DNA from: Mesonia sediminis
GTDB taxonomy: Bacteria > Bacteroidota > Bacteroidia > Flavobacteriales > Flavobacteriaceae
DNA: 64,000 nt
Assembly (NCBI RefSeq): GCF_042684705.1
Contig: NZ_JBHULZ010000023.1
Location: 1 to 64,000, forward strand
Direction: 5' to 3'
The notes under the pieces are model-generated. The model did no database searches and was not told where the DNA came from. It saw only the letters and a list, made by a program, of their open reading frames with translations. The translations under genes were made by a program, and so were the position numbers. This document shows, in pieces, positions 1-7,303 of this stretch; position 1 is the first letter of the stretch, and the number at the start of each line of letters is the position of its first letter.

Positions 1-110
1 ATTTAGAGCTAAAACGAGAGTTTTGTGTATTTTTATAAAAGTATAAGTTTAACCGAAAAACTTGCGCATTTTAGCTCGCCACTTTCGTTATGCGCGAGAC
101 GTTGTACACC
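1..110. repeat. Right half of an attC-like cassette recombination site (partial)
   Basis: The window opens inside a structured non-coding segment that ends in GCGAGACGTTGTACACC. The last nine bases (102-110) are the exact reverse complement of GGTGTACAA at 767-775, just after the following gene. In an integron cassette the start (core) is complementary to the inverse core at the end of the same cassette, so this is read as the core of cassette 1. The left half of the site lies outside the window. The core GTTGTAC only partly fits the classical GTTRRRY consensus. Confidence 0.5.
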
Positions 111-126
111 ATTAGAAAAAACAAAA

Positions 127-759
127 TTGAGCAAAGAAAAAGAAGAAAATAAAGAATTATCGAATTCATTAATTGAAACAATTTCAAGTTCTGATTTGAC
201 TAATATTGGAAAAGATATTCTTGAAATCGGAGTTGATAGAATACTAGCAGATGGTCTTTTAAAGGAAATTCCAGTTATAAATGTTGCTACTGGATTTTGG
301 AAAACTGGAATTGCAATACGCGATTATAGATTTATTACAAAACTTCTTCATTTTTTAAATGAATCGTCCAGGCTAACTCTAAAGCAAAGAGAAGAAATTA
401 TAAATAAGCTTGAAGACGACAAATATCAATCAGAAGCTGGAGAAAAATTAATTTCTATAATTGACAATTTAGAAACAAAATCTAAAGCTAAATTAATAGG
501 AAAAGCAATATGTCTTTTTGGAAATGAGATAATATCACGTGATGAATTTTGGAGAATTTCATTCATTATAGAAAAACTTCCAACATCTGATATTAATGCG
601 CTGAAAAATTGGAAAGAAACCGATTTAAACAAAGTTGAACATACTAGAAAACATCTTTATATGTCTGTTGGTTTAGGATGGTTTGTGCTTAATATGTCAT
701 CTACTGGATTTGTATGGACAGAAAGACTTTGCGAAATTATATCTGAACATTTAATCTAA
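127..759 (+). CDS. Hypothetical protein of gene cassette 1
   Basis: This is an unrecognised protein of about 210 residues. The frame is open from position 25, but the first codons fall in the upstream repeat. The likeliest start is TTG at 127, about 26 bp behind the cassette core; the next two cassette genes also use TTG starts. The first ~40 residues are charged and rich in Lys, Glu and Ser. A Gly/Ile/Val-rich stretch (about 45-70) and two hydrophobic patches, one near the C-terminus (LGWFVLNMSS), suggest helices that may touch membrane. No signal peptide or catalytic motif is seen. The AT-rich codon use and position as a lone gene between inverse-complementary core sites suggest a horizontally acquired cassette. 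Function unknown. Confidence 0.6.
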   Translation: MSKEKEENKELSNSLIETISSSDLTNIGKDILEIGVDRILADGLLKEIPVINVATGFWKTGIAIRDYRFITKLLHFLNESSRLTLKQREEIINKLEDDKYQSEAGEKLISIIDNLETKSKAKLIGKAICLFGNEIISRDEFWRISFIIEKLPTSDINALKNWKETDLNKVEHTRKHLYMSVGLGWFVLNMSSTGFVWTERLCEIISEHLI

Positions 760-766
760 AAATAAC

Positions 767-1196
767 GGTGTACAATAACTAAGCGTTCCCCAATGAAAAA
801 TCGGGGCAAGCTGTGTGGCCGGTACAGCTTGTCCCGACTTCTTTTTTCGGGAGCCTGACATGAACGCCGTGTTGACAAACCTGGCTGTTTGTCGGTTGGT
901 ACTATGGGGATTAATCTATTGCTGTGCTGCTCTTTTAGAGATGATTAGCCACATTTCTTTTCTTAGCGGTAGACTTAGGATACCCAAAAAGCTTATAAAT
1001 TGCACCTCTTTGCGTATTGAATGGTTTATGGCTATCCCCGCTAGTGCGCGGTTGCATCGCGTTCACCTTGCCTTTTAAACTGAGTCAACTCGACTGGTTA
1101 AAACTGACTCTAACACATTCACTCCTCAATAACTTAGTTACACTTTATCCAATAAAAAAATGATATTAAAAGTGTATATTTGGGTTGATATAACGA
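767..1196. repeat. attC-like left half plus long non-coding spacer between cassettes 1 and 2
   Basis: The segment starts with GGTGTACAATAAC, the inverse of the cassette 1 core. It contains a strong hairpin (CGGGGCAAGCTGT paired with ACAGCTTGTCCCG, roughly 803-838). A GAACGC near 862-867 could pair with GCGTTCC at 782-788 to close a first site near 871-880. From there to the next core at 1197, about 320 bp carry smaller dyads and no convincing gene. This may be a non-coding or decayed cassette. An 87-codon open frame at 815-1078 overlaps the hairpin and is not accepted. Confidence 0.4.
1175..1182 (+). promoter_or_regulatory. Bacteroidota-type -7 box before cassette gene 2
   Basis: TATATTTG matches the TAnnTTTG -7 element of Bacteroidota promoters and lies 27 bp before the TTG start at 1210. 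It sits in the upstream unit's spacer, not in the gene's own cassette. A clear TTG -33 box at the usual distance is missing, so the call is tentative. Confidence 0.35.
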
Positions 1197-1209
1197 GTTA
1201 CCTACAAGA

Positions 1210-1641
1210 TTGAAAAGACTCACTCGACATATAATTGGAATTTTAGCATTTGTGGCTTTTCAGATTTCATTTGGACAAGAAAGAATTATTACTGGAAAAG
1301 TAATAGGACAAGATTTGAGCGAATTTCCTGGAGTTGTAATTATGACTTCGGACTTAAAAGCAATAGACACAACTGACTTTAATGGAAATTTTGAATTTAA
1401 ATATTCAACGGACATTCATAAAATAAAACTGATTTTCCCAATGACGCAGGAAGAGGAAATCGAGATAACGGAAAATTGTAATCGGATAGAAATAATATTG
1501 CTTGAGGAATGGATTTATGACTATGTTTCTCTAAAAAGAGCCGAGAGAAAAAAAGAACGTGACAGGAAACGGACTTTACCTAAACTCTATGGAGAAGCAT
1601 ATGAAAAGGGAATATTTAAAGATAAAAAATCCTGTAGGTAA
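1210..1641 (+). CDS. Secreted carboxypeptidase-like regulatory domain protein (cassette 2)
   Basis: The 143-residue protein has an N-terminal signal peptide (residues 1 to about 22, ending SFGQ). A CarboxypepD_reg-like beta-sandwich follows: ITGKVIGQDLSEFPGVVIM, then DTTDFNGNFEF, typical of Bacteroidota surface proteins. The C-terminus (about 110-143) is very basic. The start is TTG at 1210, 13 bp after the cassette core GTTACCTACAAG. The stop codon TAA (1639-1641) lies inside the inverse core GTAGGTAAC, so the gene fills the cassette from edge to edge. The domain usually forms part of longer proteins such as TonB-dependent receptors; here it stands alone. Its ligand or partner cannot be read from the sequence. 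Confidence 0.75.
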   Translation: MKRLTRHIIGILAFVAFQISFGQERIITGKVIGQDLSEFPGVVIMTSDLKAIDTTDFNGNFEFKYSTDIHKIKLIFPMTQEEEIEITENCNRIEIILLEEWIYDYVSLKRAERKKERDRKRTLPKLYGEAYEKGIFKDKKSCR

Positions 1642-1770
1642 CAACGGCTATAATTCAGCGTGGCTTATGCTCTATTTTAAAAAATATGTAAATTTAACCA
1701 AGTTGATTTCTTACGCGGAATGTCCTGCGGACGATTCCACGCCGAAACCATAGCCAAACACGTTGGGCTT
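1628..1770. repeat. attC-like site between cassettes 2 and 3
   Basis: The left end (1628-1642, AATCCTGTAGGTAAC) matches the reverse complement of the cassette 2 start (1197-1211) at 14 of 15 bases. The arms at 1646-1663 and 1737-1755 (GGCTATAATTCAGCGTGG and CCACGCCGAAACCATAGCC) are imperfect inverted repeats. A smaller dyad around GCGGAATGTCCTGCGG lies inside. The site ends in GTTGGGC, a perfect GTTRRRY core. Two outer boxes, two inner arms and a variable centre is the layout of an integron attC site of about 130 bp. Confidence 0.6.
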
Positions 1771-1842
1771 CATTTAAAAAAAAACGTTCCCAATCAAAAT
1801 TTCAGGTTAAAATCATTATTTTTGATTATAAATAAATATGAG

Positions 1843-2064
1843 ATGAATATTCAAGCGGAAAAAATAGAATTGGTAAAAATGCTTTTGGACACCGAAAACC
1901 CTAAAATCATTGAATCAATTAAAAAAATCTTCAAAAAAGCAAAAACTGCTGACTTTTGGGACGATTTATCTGTTGAACAACGTAAAGAAATTGAAACAGC
2001 TTCTCGTGAAATAGAAAACGGAGAAATAACGGATTACGAATCTTTTATACAAAAACACAGATAA
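1843..2064 (+). CDS. Antitoxin of a RelB-like toxin-antitoxin pair (cassette 3)
   Basis: The 73-residue protein starts at ATG 1843; the frame runs further upstream but only through the recombination site. It begins with an amphipathic helix, then KIFKKAKTADFWDDLS, and ends EIENGEITDYESFIQKHR. This form is common in short Bacteroidota antitoxins paired with ParE/RelE toxins. The toxin gene starts one base after the stop, so the two are co-transcribed and probably translationally coupled. By family, it should neutralise the toxin and may repress its own promoter. Toxin-antitoxin pairs are typical cargo of sedentary cassette arrays, where they may stabilise the array. Confidence 0.75.
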   Translation: MNIQAEKIELVKMLLDTENPKIIESIKKIFKKAKTADFWDDLSVEQRKEIETASREIENGEITDYESFIQKHR

Positions 2065-2065
2065 A

Positions 2066-2368
2066 TTGAACAGAAAAGTTGTTATTTCAAAAACAGCAGA
2101 AAGGAAATTAGAAGAACTTTTCGAGTATTTAATAGAAAAATGGTCTGTTAAAGTAAAAAAAGATTTTGTTGAAAAATTAGACTCATCAATTGAGATAATT
2201 AAAAACCAGCCTGAAATATTTCCCGAATCTAAAAAAGGAAAAAGTTTAAGAAAATGCGTAATCACAAAACAAACGACTATATATTATCGCTATAATGCTA
2301 AACGAATAAATATTGTTACGTTATTTGACACAAGACAAAATCCGAATAAACTGGATAAAGAAATATAA
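2066..2368 (+). CDS. RelE/ParE-family toxin (cassette 3)
   Basis: The protein has 100 residues, the usual length of the family, and starts at TTG 2066, one base after the antitoxin stop. The order of elements fits the RelE/ParE fold: a first strand (KVVISKTAERKL), a long helical hairpin (about 15-55), then strands around SLRKCVITKQTTIYYRY and the closing IVTLFDTRQNP. The final DTRQNP motif is typical of ParE/RelE toxins in Bacteroidota. Whether it cuts ribosome-bound mRNA (RelE type) or poisons gyrase (ParE type) cannot be decided from sequence alone. Confidence 0.85.
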   Translation: MNRKVVISKTAERKLEELFEYLIEKWSVKVKKDFVEKLDSSIEIIKNQPEIFPESKKGKSLRKCVITKQTTIYYRYNAKRINIVTLFDTRQNPNKLDKEI

Positions 2369-2375
2369 AAAACAA

Positions 2376-2517
2376 AAGCCCAACAATGGCTATAAGTAAT
2401 TGCTTGTTCTCGCCTACTTCTGAATCCCGAAGCTTCGGGACTCGCGGATTTTTAGTTTGGTGTGTACTTGCAAAGTTAACCGCTAAATCCCGCACTACTC
2501 ATACACAAACCGTTACC
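2376..2517. repeat. attC-like site closing cassette 3
   Basis: The left end AAGCCCAAC (2376-2384) is the perfect reverse complement of the cassette 3 start GTTGGGCTT (1762-1770), and GCCCAAC fits the RYYYAAC inverse core. It is followed by AATGGCTATAAGTAATTGC, nearly the same as the left arm of the previous site (AACGGCTATAATTCAGC). The centre holds a perfect palindrome (TCCCGAAGCTTCGGGA) and an imperfect pair GCGGATTTTTAG / CTAAATCCCGC. The right end is ACCGTTACC at 2510-2517. No gene follows for 950 bp, so this is the apparent end of the array. Confidence 0.55.
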
Positions 2518-2590
2518 ATACAGTTTACACCTTATATTAACCTTTCGAAGGATCAAATTCTAAAGGGGTACAAGTATAGCCTTAAGGAGG

Positions 2591-2615
2591 GCCAATAATA
2601 GAAATTGGCTTTTTT
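2591..2615 (+). terminator. Small intrinsic-terminator-like hairpin
   Basis: A six-base stem (GCCAAT / ATTGGC) is followed by TTTTTT. It lies downstream of the cassette array and could end transcription from it. The stem is short. Confidence 0.4.
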
Positions 2616-3472
2616 CGTGAATAGATAAAGGCAGCTGTAGCAATACAGGTTCATTTTTTATCTCCTTATTTTTTCTTTAATTATATTGCTCATAAGATTT
2701 CACAGCGCTTTCGGGTTGATAGTTTAACTACGCTCGTTTTACATGAAAGGCATATCCTAGAATTAACAACTATTCCAAACAAAACTTTCTTTGAAAACTA
2801 GGTTGTAGGGGTATGGCAAATCTTTTAACGAGTAGTAATAACATTGACCATAAAATCTGCTTTTCCAAACTATAAGGGGTTAAATATGCAGTTTAAATTA
2901 CTTGCTTATCGATCTATCAAAACAGCAACACATTGCTCCAATTTTTAATTGCAGTAAAAAAATCTGGTCTAGGCCATTATTTTTTATTGATGCTGATAAT
3001 ATTACTGAAATTTTGACCAGTGCTGGAAAGATTAAATTGAAATTACTTTTTGTTTAAAAGAAATGTTTTTAGCGCATTATATCAATATTATGCAATATGG
3101 GTGTGGTTGGCTAAACGCTAAAATAGTGATAGGTGAACCTCCTTTTTTTGGTTACAGATTGGTTTGGTTTTACTAGTGAAAAACCTATAAATAAGCGCAT
3201 TAATATTTCTTTAACACATAAAATGTGGAAATTTCTGTTAATAAGTATTTTCAATATTTTTTTTTATTACTATAAATTGCTTTAATTTTAAAGTGTTAAA
3301 TAATTTTTGTTTAAACAAAGATGTTAAAGCAACGCCTATGACATAGTGTTAAAAATGTACCCTGAGATTTTTTCTGGTTTTTTTTACAGCATCCAGAACC
3401 AGGCTACCAGGTAGCTGACCTCTAATAAAACGTATTGAAAATGCTGTACAATAATTTAAATTTAATAAAAAA
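2616..3472. other. Gene-free stretch between cassette array and HU-like gene
   Basis: About 850 bp with no acceptable gene. It is AT-rich with long T runs. The last 130 bp before the HU gene hold short dyads (for example CCAGAACCAGG and CTACCAGGTAGC around 3391-3416), which could be part of a structured leader. No known riboswitch or RNA family was recognised. Confidence 0.4.
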
Positions 3473-3856
3473 ATGATTAATTTGAAGACCGTGGGTAAGA
3501 AAAACCCACAAGATGTAACTGCACCACAGCAGTTTTATGCACAAGCGGTAAAAACAGGTTTAACCGACCTTAATCGTTTGGCTTATTTAATTTCGAACCA
3601 ATCTACCGTTCGTGAACCGGATTGTTTAGCGGTATTAAGTGCCTTGGTACATAATATGACCGATGAACTTTCACAAGGACGTGTAGTGCAACTGGGTAGT
3701 TTAGGAAACTTTCAAGTAGGGGTAAGCTCAGAACCGAGTGCCACTCCCGAGGAGGTAAACATTAGTAATGTCAAGCAAATACGCTTAAATTACAGACCCG
3801 GTAAACGTGTGCGTAAAGCACTCGAGACAATGGACTTTAAATTGATCGGCGGCTAG
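3473..3856 (+). CDS. HU-like DNA-binding protein
   Basis: The 127-residue protein belongs to the Bacteroidota HU-related family (HU/IHF fold with extra N- and C-terminal parts). Features are an opening KTVGKKNPQD, a central helical segment (about 35-70), the strand motif VVQLGSLGNFQVGV that matches the HU beta-arm base, and a C-terminal NYRPGKRVRKAL. Such proteins bind and bend DNA and help organise the nucleoid; some are regulated in stress or by sugar availability. It stands alone, with a hairpin terminator after it. The last 20 bases plus the following stretch are repeated 300 bp downstream. Confidence 0.85.
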   Translation: MINLKTVGKKNPQDVTAPQQFYAQAVKTGLTDLNRLAYLISNQSTVREPDCLAVLSALVHNMTDELSQGRVVQLGSLGNFQVGVSSEPSATPEEVNISNVKQIRLNYRPGKRVRKALETMDFKLIGG

Positions 3857-3895
3857 AAACTTGCGATTTATTTAAGTTGATTAAATAAAGGTTTC
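3848..3895 (+). repeat. Direct repeat, copy 1 (HU gene 3' end)
   Basis: GGCGGCTAGAAACTTGCGAT is identical at 3848-3867 and 4148-4167. A less perfect continuation ending TTAAATAAAGGTTT occurs in both places. Copy 1 covers the last codons and stop of the HU-like gene and the DNA leading into its terminator. Confidence 0.85.
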
Positions 3896-3922
3896 GTTTG
3901 AAAAAACGAGGCCTTTTTTTTT
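3887..3922 (+). terminator. Intrinsic terminator of the HU-like gene
   Basis: AAAGGTTTCGTTT pairs with AAACGAGGCCTTT (G-U pairs allowed) and is followed by nine T. It lies 31 bp after the stop codon. Confidence 0.75.
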
Positions 3923-3989
3923 GTGCGTCGGATAAATGTTAACCTCGCCAACTTCCTTTCTTATAAATTTCTTCCCTTTTTCCTTTCAC

Positions 3990-4090
3990 AAACCCAGCAG
4001 TTTGTAATCATAAGCACCGCAGTTTATCATGATAAACCCAGCAGCTTGTGGTTGTAAGCACAGCAGTTTGTAAAATAAGCCGCTGAGCTT
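3990..4090 (+). repeat. Degenerate 21-22 bp tandem repeat
   Basis: Four to five units of about 21-22 bp follow the pattern AA-CCCAGCAGTTTGTAATCAT, AAGCACCGCAGTTTATCAT, AACCCAGCAGCTTGTGGTTGT and AAGCACAGCAGTTTGTAAAAT, then AAGCCGCTGAGC. The shared core is (C/A)GCAGYTTGT. The units lie between the two copies of the HU 3'-end repeat. No gene overlaps them. Confidence 0.65.
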
Positions 4091-4147
4091 TTTAAAGATG
4101 CTTTAAAAACCGACCCAAAAAGACACAAAAAAAGCTCAAAAAGTACT

Positions 4148-4195
4148 GGCGGCTAGAAACTTGCGATCTTTTTTGAGCTTGTTAAATAAAGGTTT
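4148..4195 (+). repeat. Direct repeat, copy 2
   Basis: Second copy of the HU 3'-end sequence, again containing GGCGGCTAG, which in frame would read Gly-Gly-stop. Upstream in that frame a short open stretch (about 4079-4156) reads AAELFKDALKTDPKRHKK and onward. It could be the decayed tail of a second gene, but no start exists. Confidence 0.75.
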
Positions 4196-4591
4196 TTAAC
4201 GTAGCACATAAGTAATACTTATGTATAACAAATATAGACAACTTAAGCGAATTTCGCAGCTAATATCAAATAAAATTTTATATAAAATAGAATAAATTGC
4301 AAAGGGCTTGCAGATTTAAAGTAATTATTTTCGATTAAAAGTCTTATAAGTTGATGGTATAAGCCTTTTCTACCTGTTTTGCTTGATGCAGCCTCAACCT
4401 TAAAAACCCTAGCTTTATAGTGATCCAAAGCAATATTTATTTTGCGATAGGAGGGGAGCATCATATTTATTTACTTCGTTTAATACTCTAATGTAAAAAG
4501 TTTTCGACCGCTCCAACTGCAGTAATTCAAGCAAGTTAGGGTGCTATTTTAGTTCAAGAGCAATTTATTAGTTTTCTACATCTTACTCTAA

Positions 4592-4625
4592 ACACAACAA
4601 GCAGCCGTACTACTGCTTGTTGTGT
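4592..4625 (-). terminator. Hairpin after the yceI-like gene
   Basis: ACACAACAAGCAG (4592-4604) and CTGCTTGTTGTGT (4613-4625) form a perfect 13-bp stem 20 bp beyond the stop of the minus-strand YceI gene. There is no long T run, so it is a probable rather than certain terminator. Confidence 0.6.
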
Positions 4626-4644
4626 AAATATTTATATTAATTTA

Positions 4645-5172
4645 TTAAGAATTTTGTTTGATAAATTGCGCATCAATAACCAGCTTCACTTGGTCTGATA
4701 CTACCATATTTCCTGCTTCGGTAAGGGCACTCCAGGTCAAATTAAAATCTTTGCGGTTTATTTTACCCCTAATCTCAAAACCTGCCTTGGTTTGACCGTA
4801 GGGGTCAACCGCCACACCGTTAAAATCTACGGCTAATTGAACTTCCTTGGTCACGTCTCTAATGCTTAGATCGCCTATTAAAGTTTGACCGTCAAAAGAT
4901 TTAGAAGTAAAGGTAAGTTCGGGGTATTGCTCGGCATTAAAGAAGTCATCCGATTTTAAATGTGTGTCCCGATCTTCATTCTTGGTATTAATCGAAGCCG
5001 TTTTAGCCGAAAATTGAAAATCGGCTTGTTTAAAGTCATCGTTTTCGGTGGTCACTTGTGCTTCAAAATCGTCAAAATTTCCTTTCACCGTTGAAATCAT
5101 CATGTGCTTTACCTTAAAAGCTACTTCTGCGTGTGCAGGATCGATTTTCCAAATTGTTTTTTCCTTCATCAT
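4645..5172 (-). CDS. YceI-family protein
   Basis: The 175-residue protein is close to the usual YceI domain length and has no signal peptide, so it is probably cytoplasmic. Family hallmarks are the opening WKIDPAHAEVAFKVKHMMISTVKGNF, the middle RDTHLKSDDFFNAEQYPELTF, and GDLSIRDVTKEV. YceI proteins are lipocalin-like barrels that bind isoprenoid or other lipophilic molecules. It is the last gene of a minus-strand run behind an AraC regulator and two pirins; in many bacteria YceI and pirin genes sit together in oxidative or acid stress clusters. That grouping is the only hint of its role here. Confidence 0.9.
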   Translation of the reverse strand: MMKEKTIWKIDPAHAEVAFKVKHMMISTVKGNFDDFEAQVTTENDDFKQADFQFSAKTASINTKNEDRDTHLKSDDFFNAEQYPELTFTSKSFDGQTLIGDLSIRDVTKEVQLAVDFNGVAVDPYGQTKAGFEIRGKINRKDFNLTWSALTEAGNMVVSDQVKLVIDAQFIKQNS

Positions 5173-5342
5173 GTTTTGTTTTTTAGGATTTATAAATTGT
5201 TTAAATTTTTATAAGTAATGCGCCTTCGCCTTAAAGCATAGGAAGGCTGAGTCAACTAATGCAGTTGACTTTTAAAAGCGCTAAACCAGCTAATGCTTAT
5301 ACTTTTATTTTTTGATATTATGCGAAGACCTAGTCCTTGTTA

Positions 5343-6059
5343 TTATGCCAATTGCATGGGGACTTCCATTAAAAGTACACGTGCTTCGCTTAAGGCTTTA
5401 ACCCGTAGGCTGTCGGTTTCCCAAATACCCATTCCGTCTCGAGGGTTCAATTGCTGTCCCTCTACTTCAAGATTACCCTCTAATACAAAAACATACACGC
5501 CGTTTTCTTTTTGTTTAAGTTGGTACTCCTTTTCAACTCCCTGACTAAAATCGCCTAAATGAAACCAAGCATCTTGATGAATCCAAACGCCTTGGTCTTC
5601 TTTATTTGGGGAAAGAATTTGATAAAATTCATCTTTGACCGCTATATCTTTAACCGAAATTTGATCGTAGCGCGGTTTTACATTTTGTTGTCTAGGAAAT
5701 AACCAAATTTGAAGAAAATGAACTTCTTGGTCTTGGTTTTTGTTTTTTTCTGAATGTGTGATGCCCGTACCAGCGCTCAACACCTGCACATCTCCCTCTT
5801 TGATTACCGCAACATTGCCCATACTGTCTTGGTGCTCTAAATCACCCTTTAAGGGGATAGATATAATCTCCATATTATCATGCGGATGCGTACCAAAACC
5901 CATACCTCCCGCTACTTGATCATCGTTTAAAACGCGTAGTACACCAAAGTGCATCCTTTCGGGATTAAAATAGTGGGCAAAACTAAAACTGTGTCTTGAT
6001 TTTAGCCAACCGTGATTGGCTTGGCCTCTAGACGCTGATGGGTGAATAATATACTGCAT
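5343..6059 (-). CDS. Pirin-family bicupin protein, YhhW-like
   Basis: The 238-residue protein has the length of the short pirins (YhhW type, quercetin 2,3-dioxygenase activity in E. coli). The N-terminal cupin carries GTHPHDNMEIISIPL and GTGITHSEKN, giving the expected metal ligands His58, His60, His102 and Glu104. The C-terminal half is a second cupin that lacks these residues. The metal site is intact, so dioxygenase activity is possible, but the natural substrate is unknown. It lies between YceI and a longer pirin on the same strand. The ~340 bp upstream hold no gene, so it may have its own promoter. Confidence 0.9.
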   Translation of the reverse strand: MQYIIHPSASRGQANHGWLKSRHSFSFAHYFNPERMHFGVLRVLNDDQVAGGMGFGTHPHDNMEIISIPLKGDLEHQDSMGNVAVIKEGDVQVLSAGTGITHSEKNKNQDQEVHFLQIWLFPRQQNVKPRYDQISVKDIAVKDEFYQILSPNKEDQGVWIHQDAWFHLGDFSQGVEKEYQLKQKENGVYVFVLEGNLEVEGQQLNPRDGMGIWETDSLRVKALSEARVLLMEVPMQLA

Positions 6060-6399
6060 GGCTTTTCTTTTTTTGTAGTGATGTTATTCTTTTTTAGTAA
6101 TTTAATCCGCTTTAAGCGAAAAAAAACTCCTCTTAAAATACATGTTGGTAGCCGATTAAAACCACTACTGTTGTTTTGTGCTACAAAGATGATAAGATTT
6201 TACCGCTTGTACCATATGAAAACTGGGGCGAAGCTTATTAAAATCCGACATCTGGCATTTTGCCTGCTTTGGGTTGTGGTTATAACTACCAACTAGTACC
6301 AAAAAAAAAAAGAGTGCCGGTAACAATGCAATGCTTTGTTGCTAAGAAAATTGATAGCCTTTTGCCCATAGTAATAGCTAAAAGCAAGCCATTTAAGGA

Positions 6400-7278
6400 T
6401 TACAGTTTTCTATCTGGGTAGGGTACAAATTCTGTTTCGCCCTCAATTTTTGGGAAATCTTGTGCTTTCCACTTTTTTATAGCTTCTTCAATACGGGCTT
6501 TACTGCTTGAAACAAAATTCCAATCGATAAAACGTTCTTCCTCGAAAGCTTCACCACCAAATAGGTAAACCACAGAATCGGCTTCCATAGTGAACGAGCA
6601 GAGCTTCGTATCTTTAGCGATGAGTAATTGCTTTTCTCCAAAATGTTGGTTTTCAGTTTTAATGCCGCCTTGTAGTATATATAAACCCACTTCTCCGTAA
6701 AGCTGTTCGCCTAGTGTAACTTCTTGGGCATTAGAGCATTTAAGTTCTAACATATAGAGTTTACTATGCACGGGTACTGGTGATTGCTTGCCAAAAGCTT
6801 CGCCTGCGATTAATTTGTAATGGATGTTTTTGTCTTGCCAAGTAGGCAACTCTTCTTTATTGATATGCGTAAAACTAGGTTCAATTAACTCCTTTTCTTT
6901 GGGTAAAGCCACCCAAATTTGCAAACCATGCAATTCTTGATTAGTCTTGCGTAGGTAATCTGGTGTACGCTCAGAATGTACCACCCCTTTACCGGCGGTC
7001 ATCCAATTTACAGCACCTGGTTTAATTTCTACGGCGTTACCAATAGAATCACGATGCATAATGCTGCCCTCAAATAAATAGGTTAGGGTAGAGAGCCCTA
7101 TATGCGGATGCGGTAAGACATCAAAATGCTCGCGTTTACTCAGTTGCACCGGTCCCATATGATCAATAAAAATAAATGGACCCAGCATACGCTTTTGTCG
7201 GAAAGGCAATAGTCTACCGACTAAAAAATTACCGATATTGGCAGCGCGTTCGGGTATGATTAAGTTGATATTTGACAT
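6400..7278 (-). CDS. Pirin-family protein, long form
   Basis: The 292-residue protein fits the human-pirin-like class with a Pirin_C domain (about 180-285). The metal ligands are conserved: DVLPHPHIGLSTLTYLFEG gives His57 and His59, and GKGVVHSERTP gives His101 and Glu103. Its ATG lies 25 bp beyond the stop of the AraC-type regulator gene, so the two are probably co-transcribed, with the regulator acting on the pirins and YceI. Pirins serve as iron-dependent dioxygenases or redox-sensing cofactors; which applies here cannot be told. Confidence 0.9.
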   Translation of the reverse strand: MSNINLIIPERAANIGNFLVGRLLPFRQKRMLGPFIFIDHMGPVQLSKREHFDVLPHPHIGLSTLTYLFEGSIMHRDSIGNAVEIKPGAVNWMTAGKGVVHSERTPDYLRKTNQELHGLQIWVALPKEKELIEPSFTHINKEELPTWQDKNIHYKLIAGEAFGKQSPVPVHSKLYMLELKCSNAQEVTLGEQLYGEVGLYILQGGIKTENQHFGEKQLLIAKDTKLCSFTMEADSVVYLFGGEAFEEERFIDWNFVSSSKARIEEAIKKWKAQDFPKIEGETEFVPYPDRKL

Positions 7279-7303
7279 AGTCTATTGTTTTATAGGTGAA
7301 ACT

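Noticed and set aside
815..1078. 87-codon open frame in the spacer after cassette 1
   Set aside because: It covers the strong hairpin of the recombination site, has odd composition (Cys- and Arg-rich) and no family likeness.
2386..2598. 70-codon open frame after the toxin gene
   Set aside because: It lies wholly in the attC-like site with its palindrome; the peptide is low-quality and has no known features.
2983..3056. Short in-frame stretch reading FIDADNITEILTSAGK, like the start of NYN-domain nucleases
   Set aside because: Only about 24 codons, no start and no continuation; too short to support a gene or even a remnant.
3990..4090. CRISPR-like array
   Set aside because: The 21-22 bp units are degenerate and directly joined, without unique spacers, so they are a tandem repeat only.
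4243..4464. 73-codon minus-strand open frame
   Set aside because: No family likeness and AT-driven composition; it may be chance in an intergenic region.
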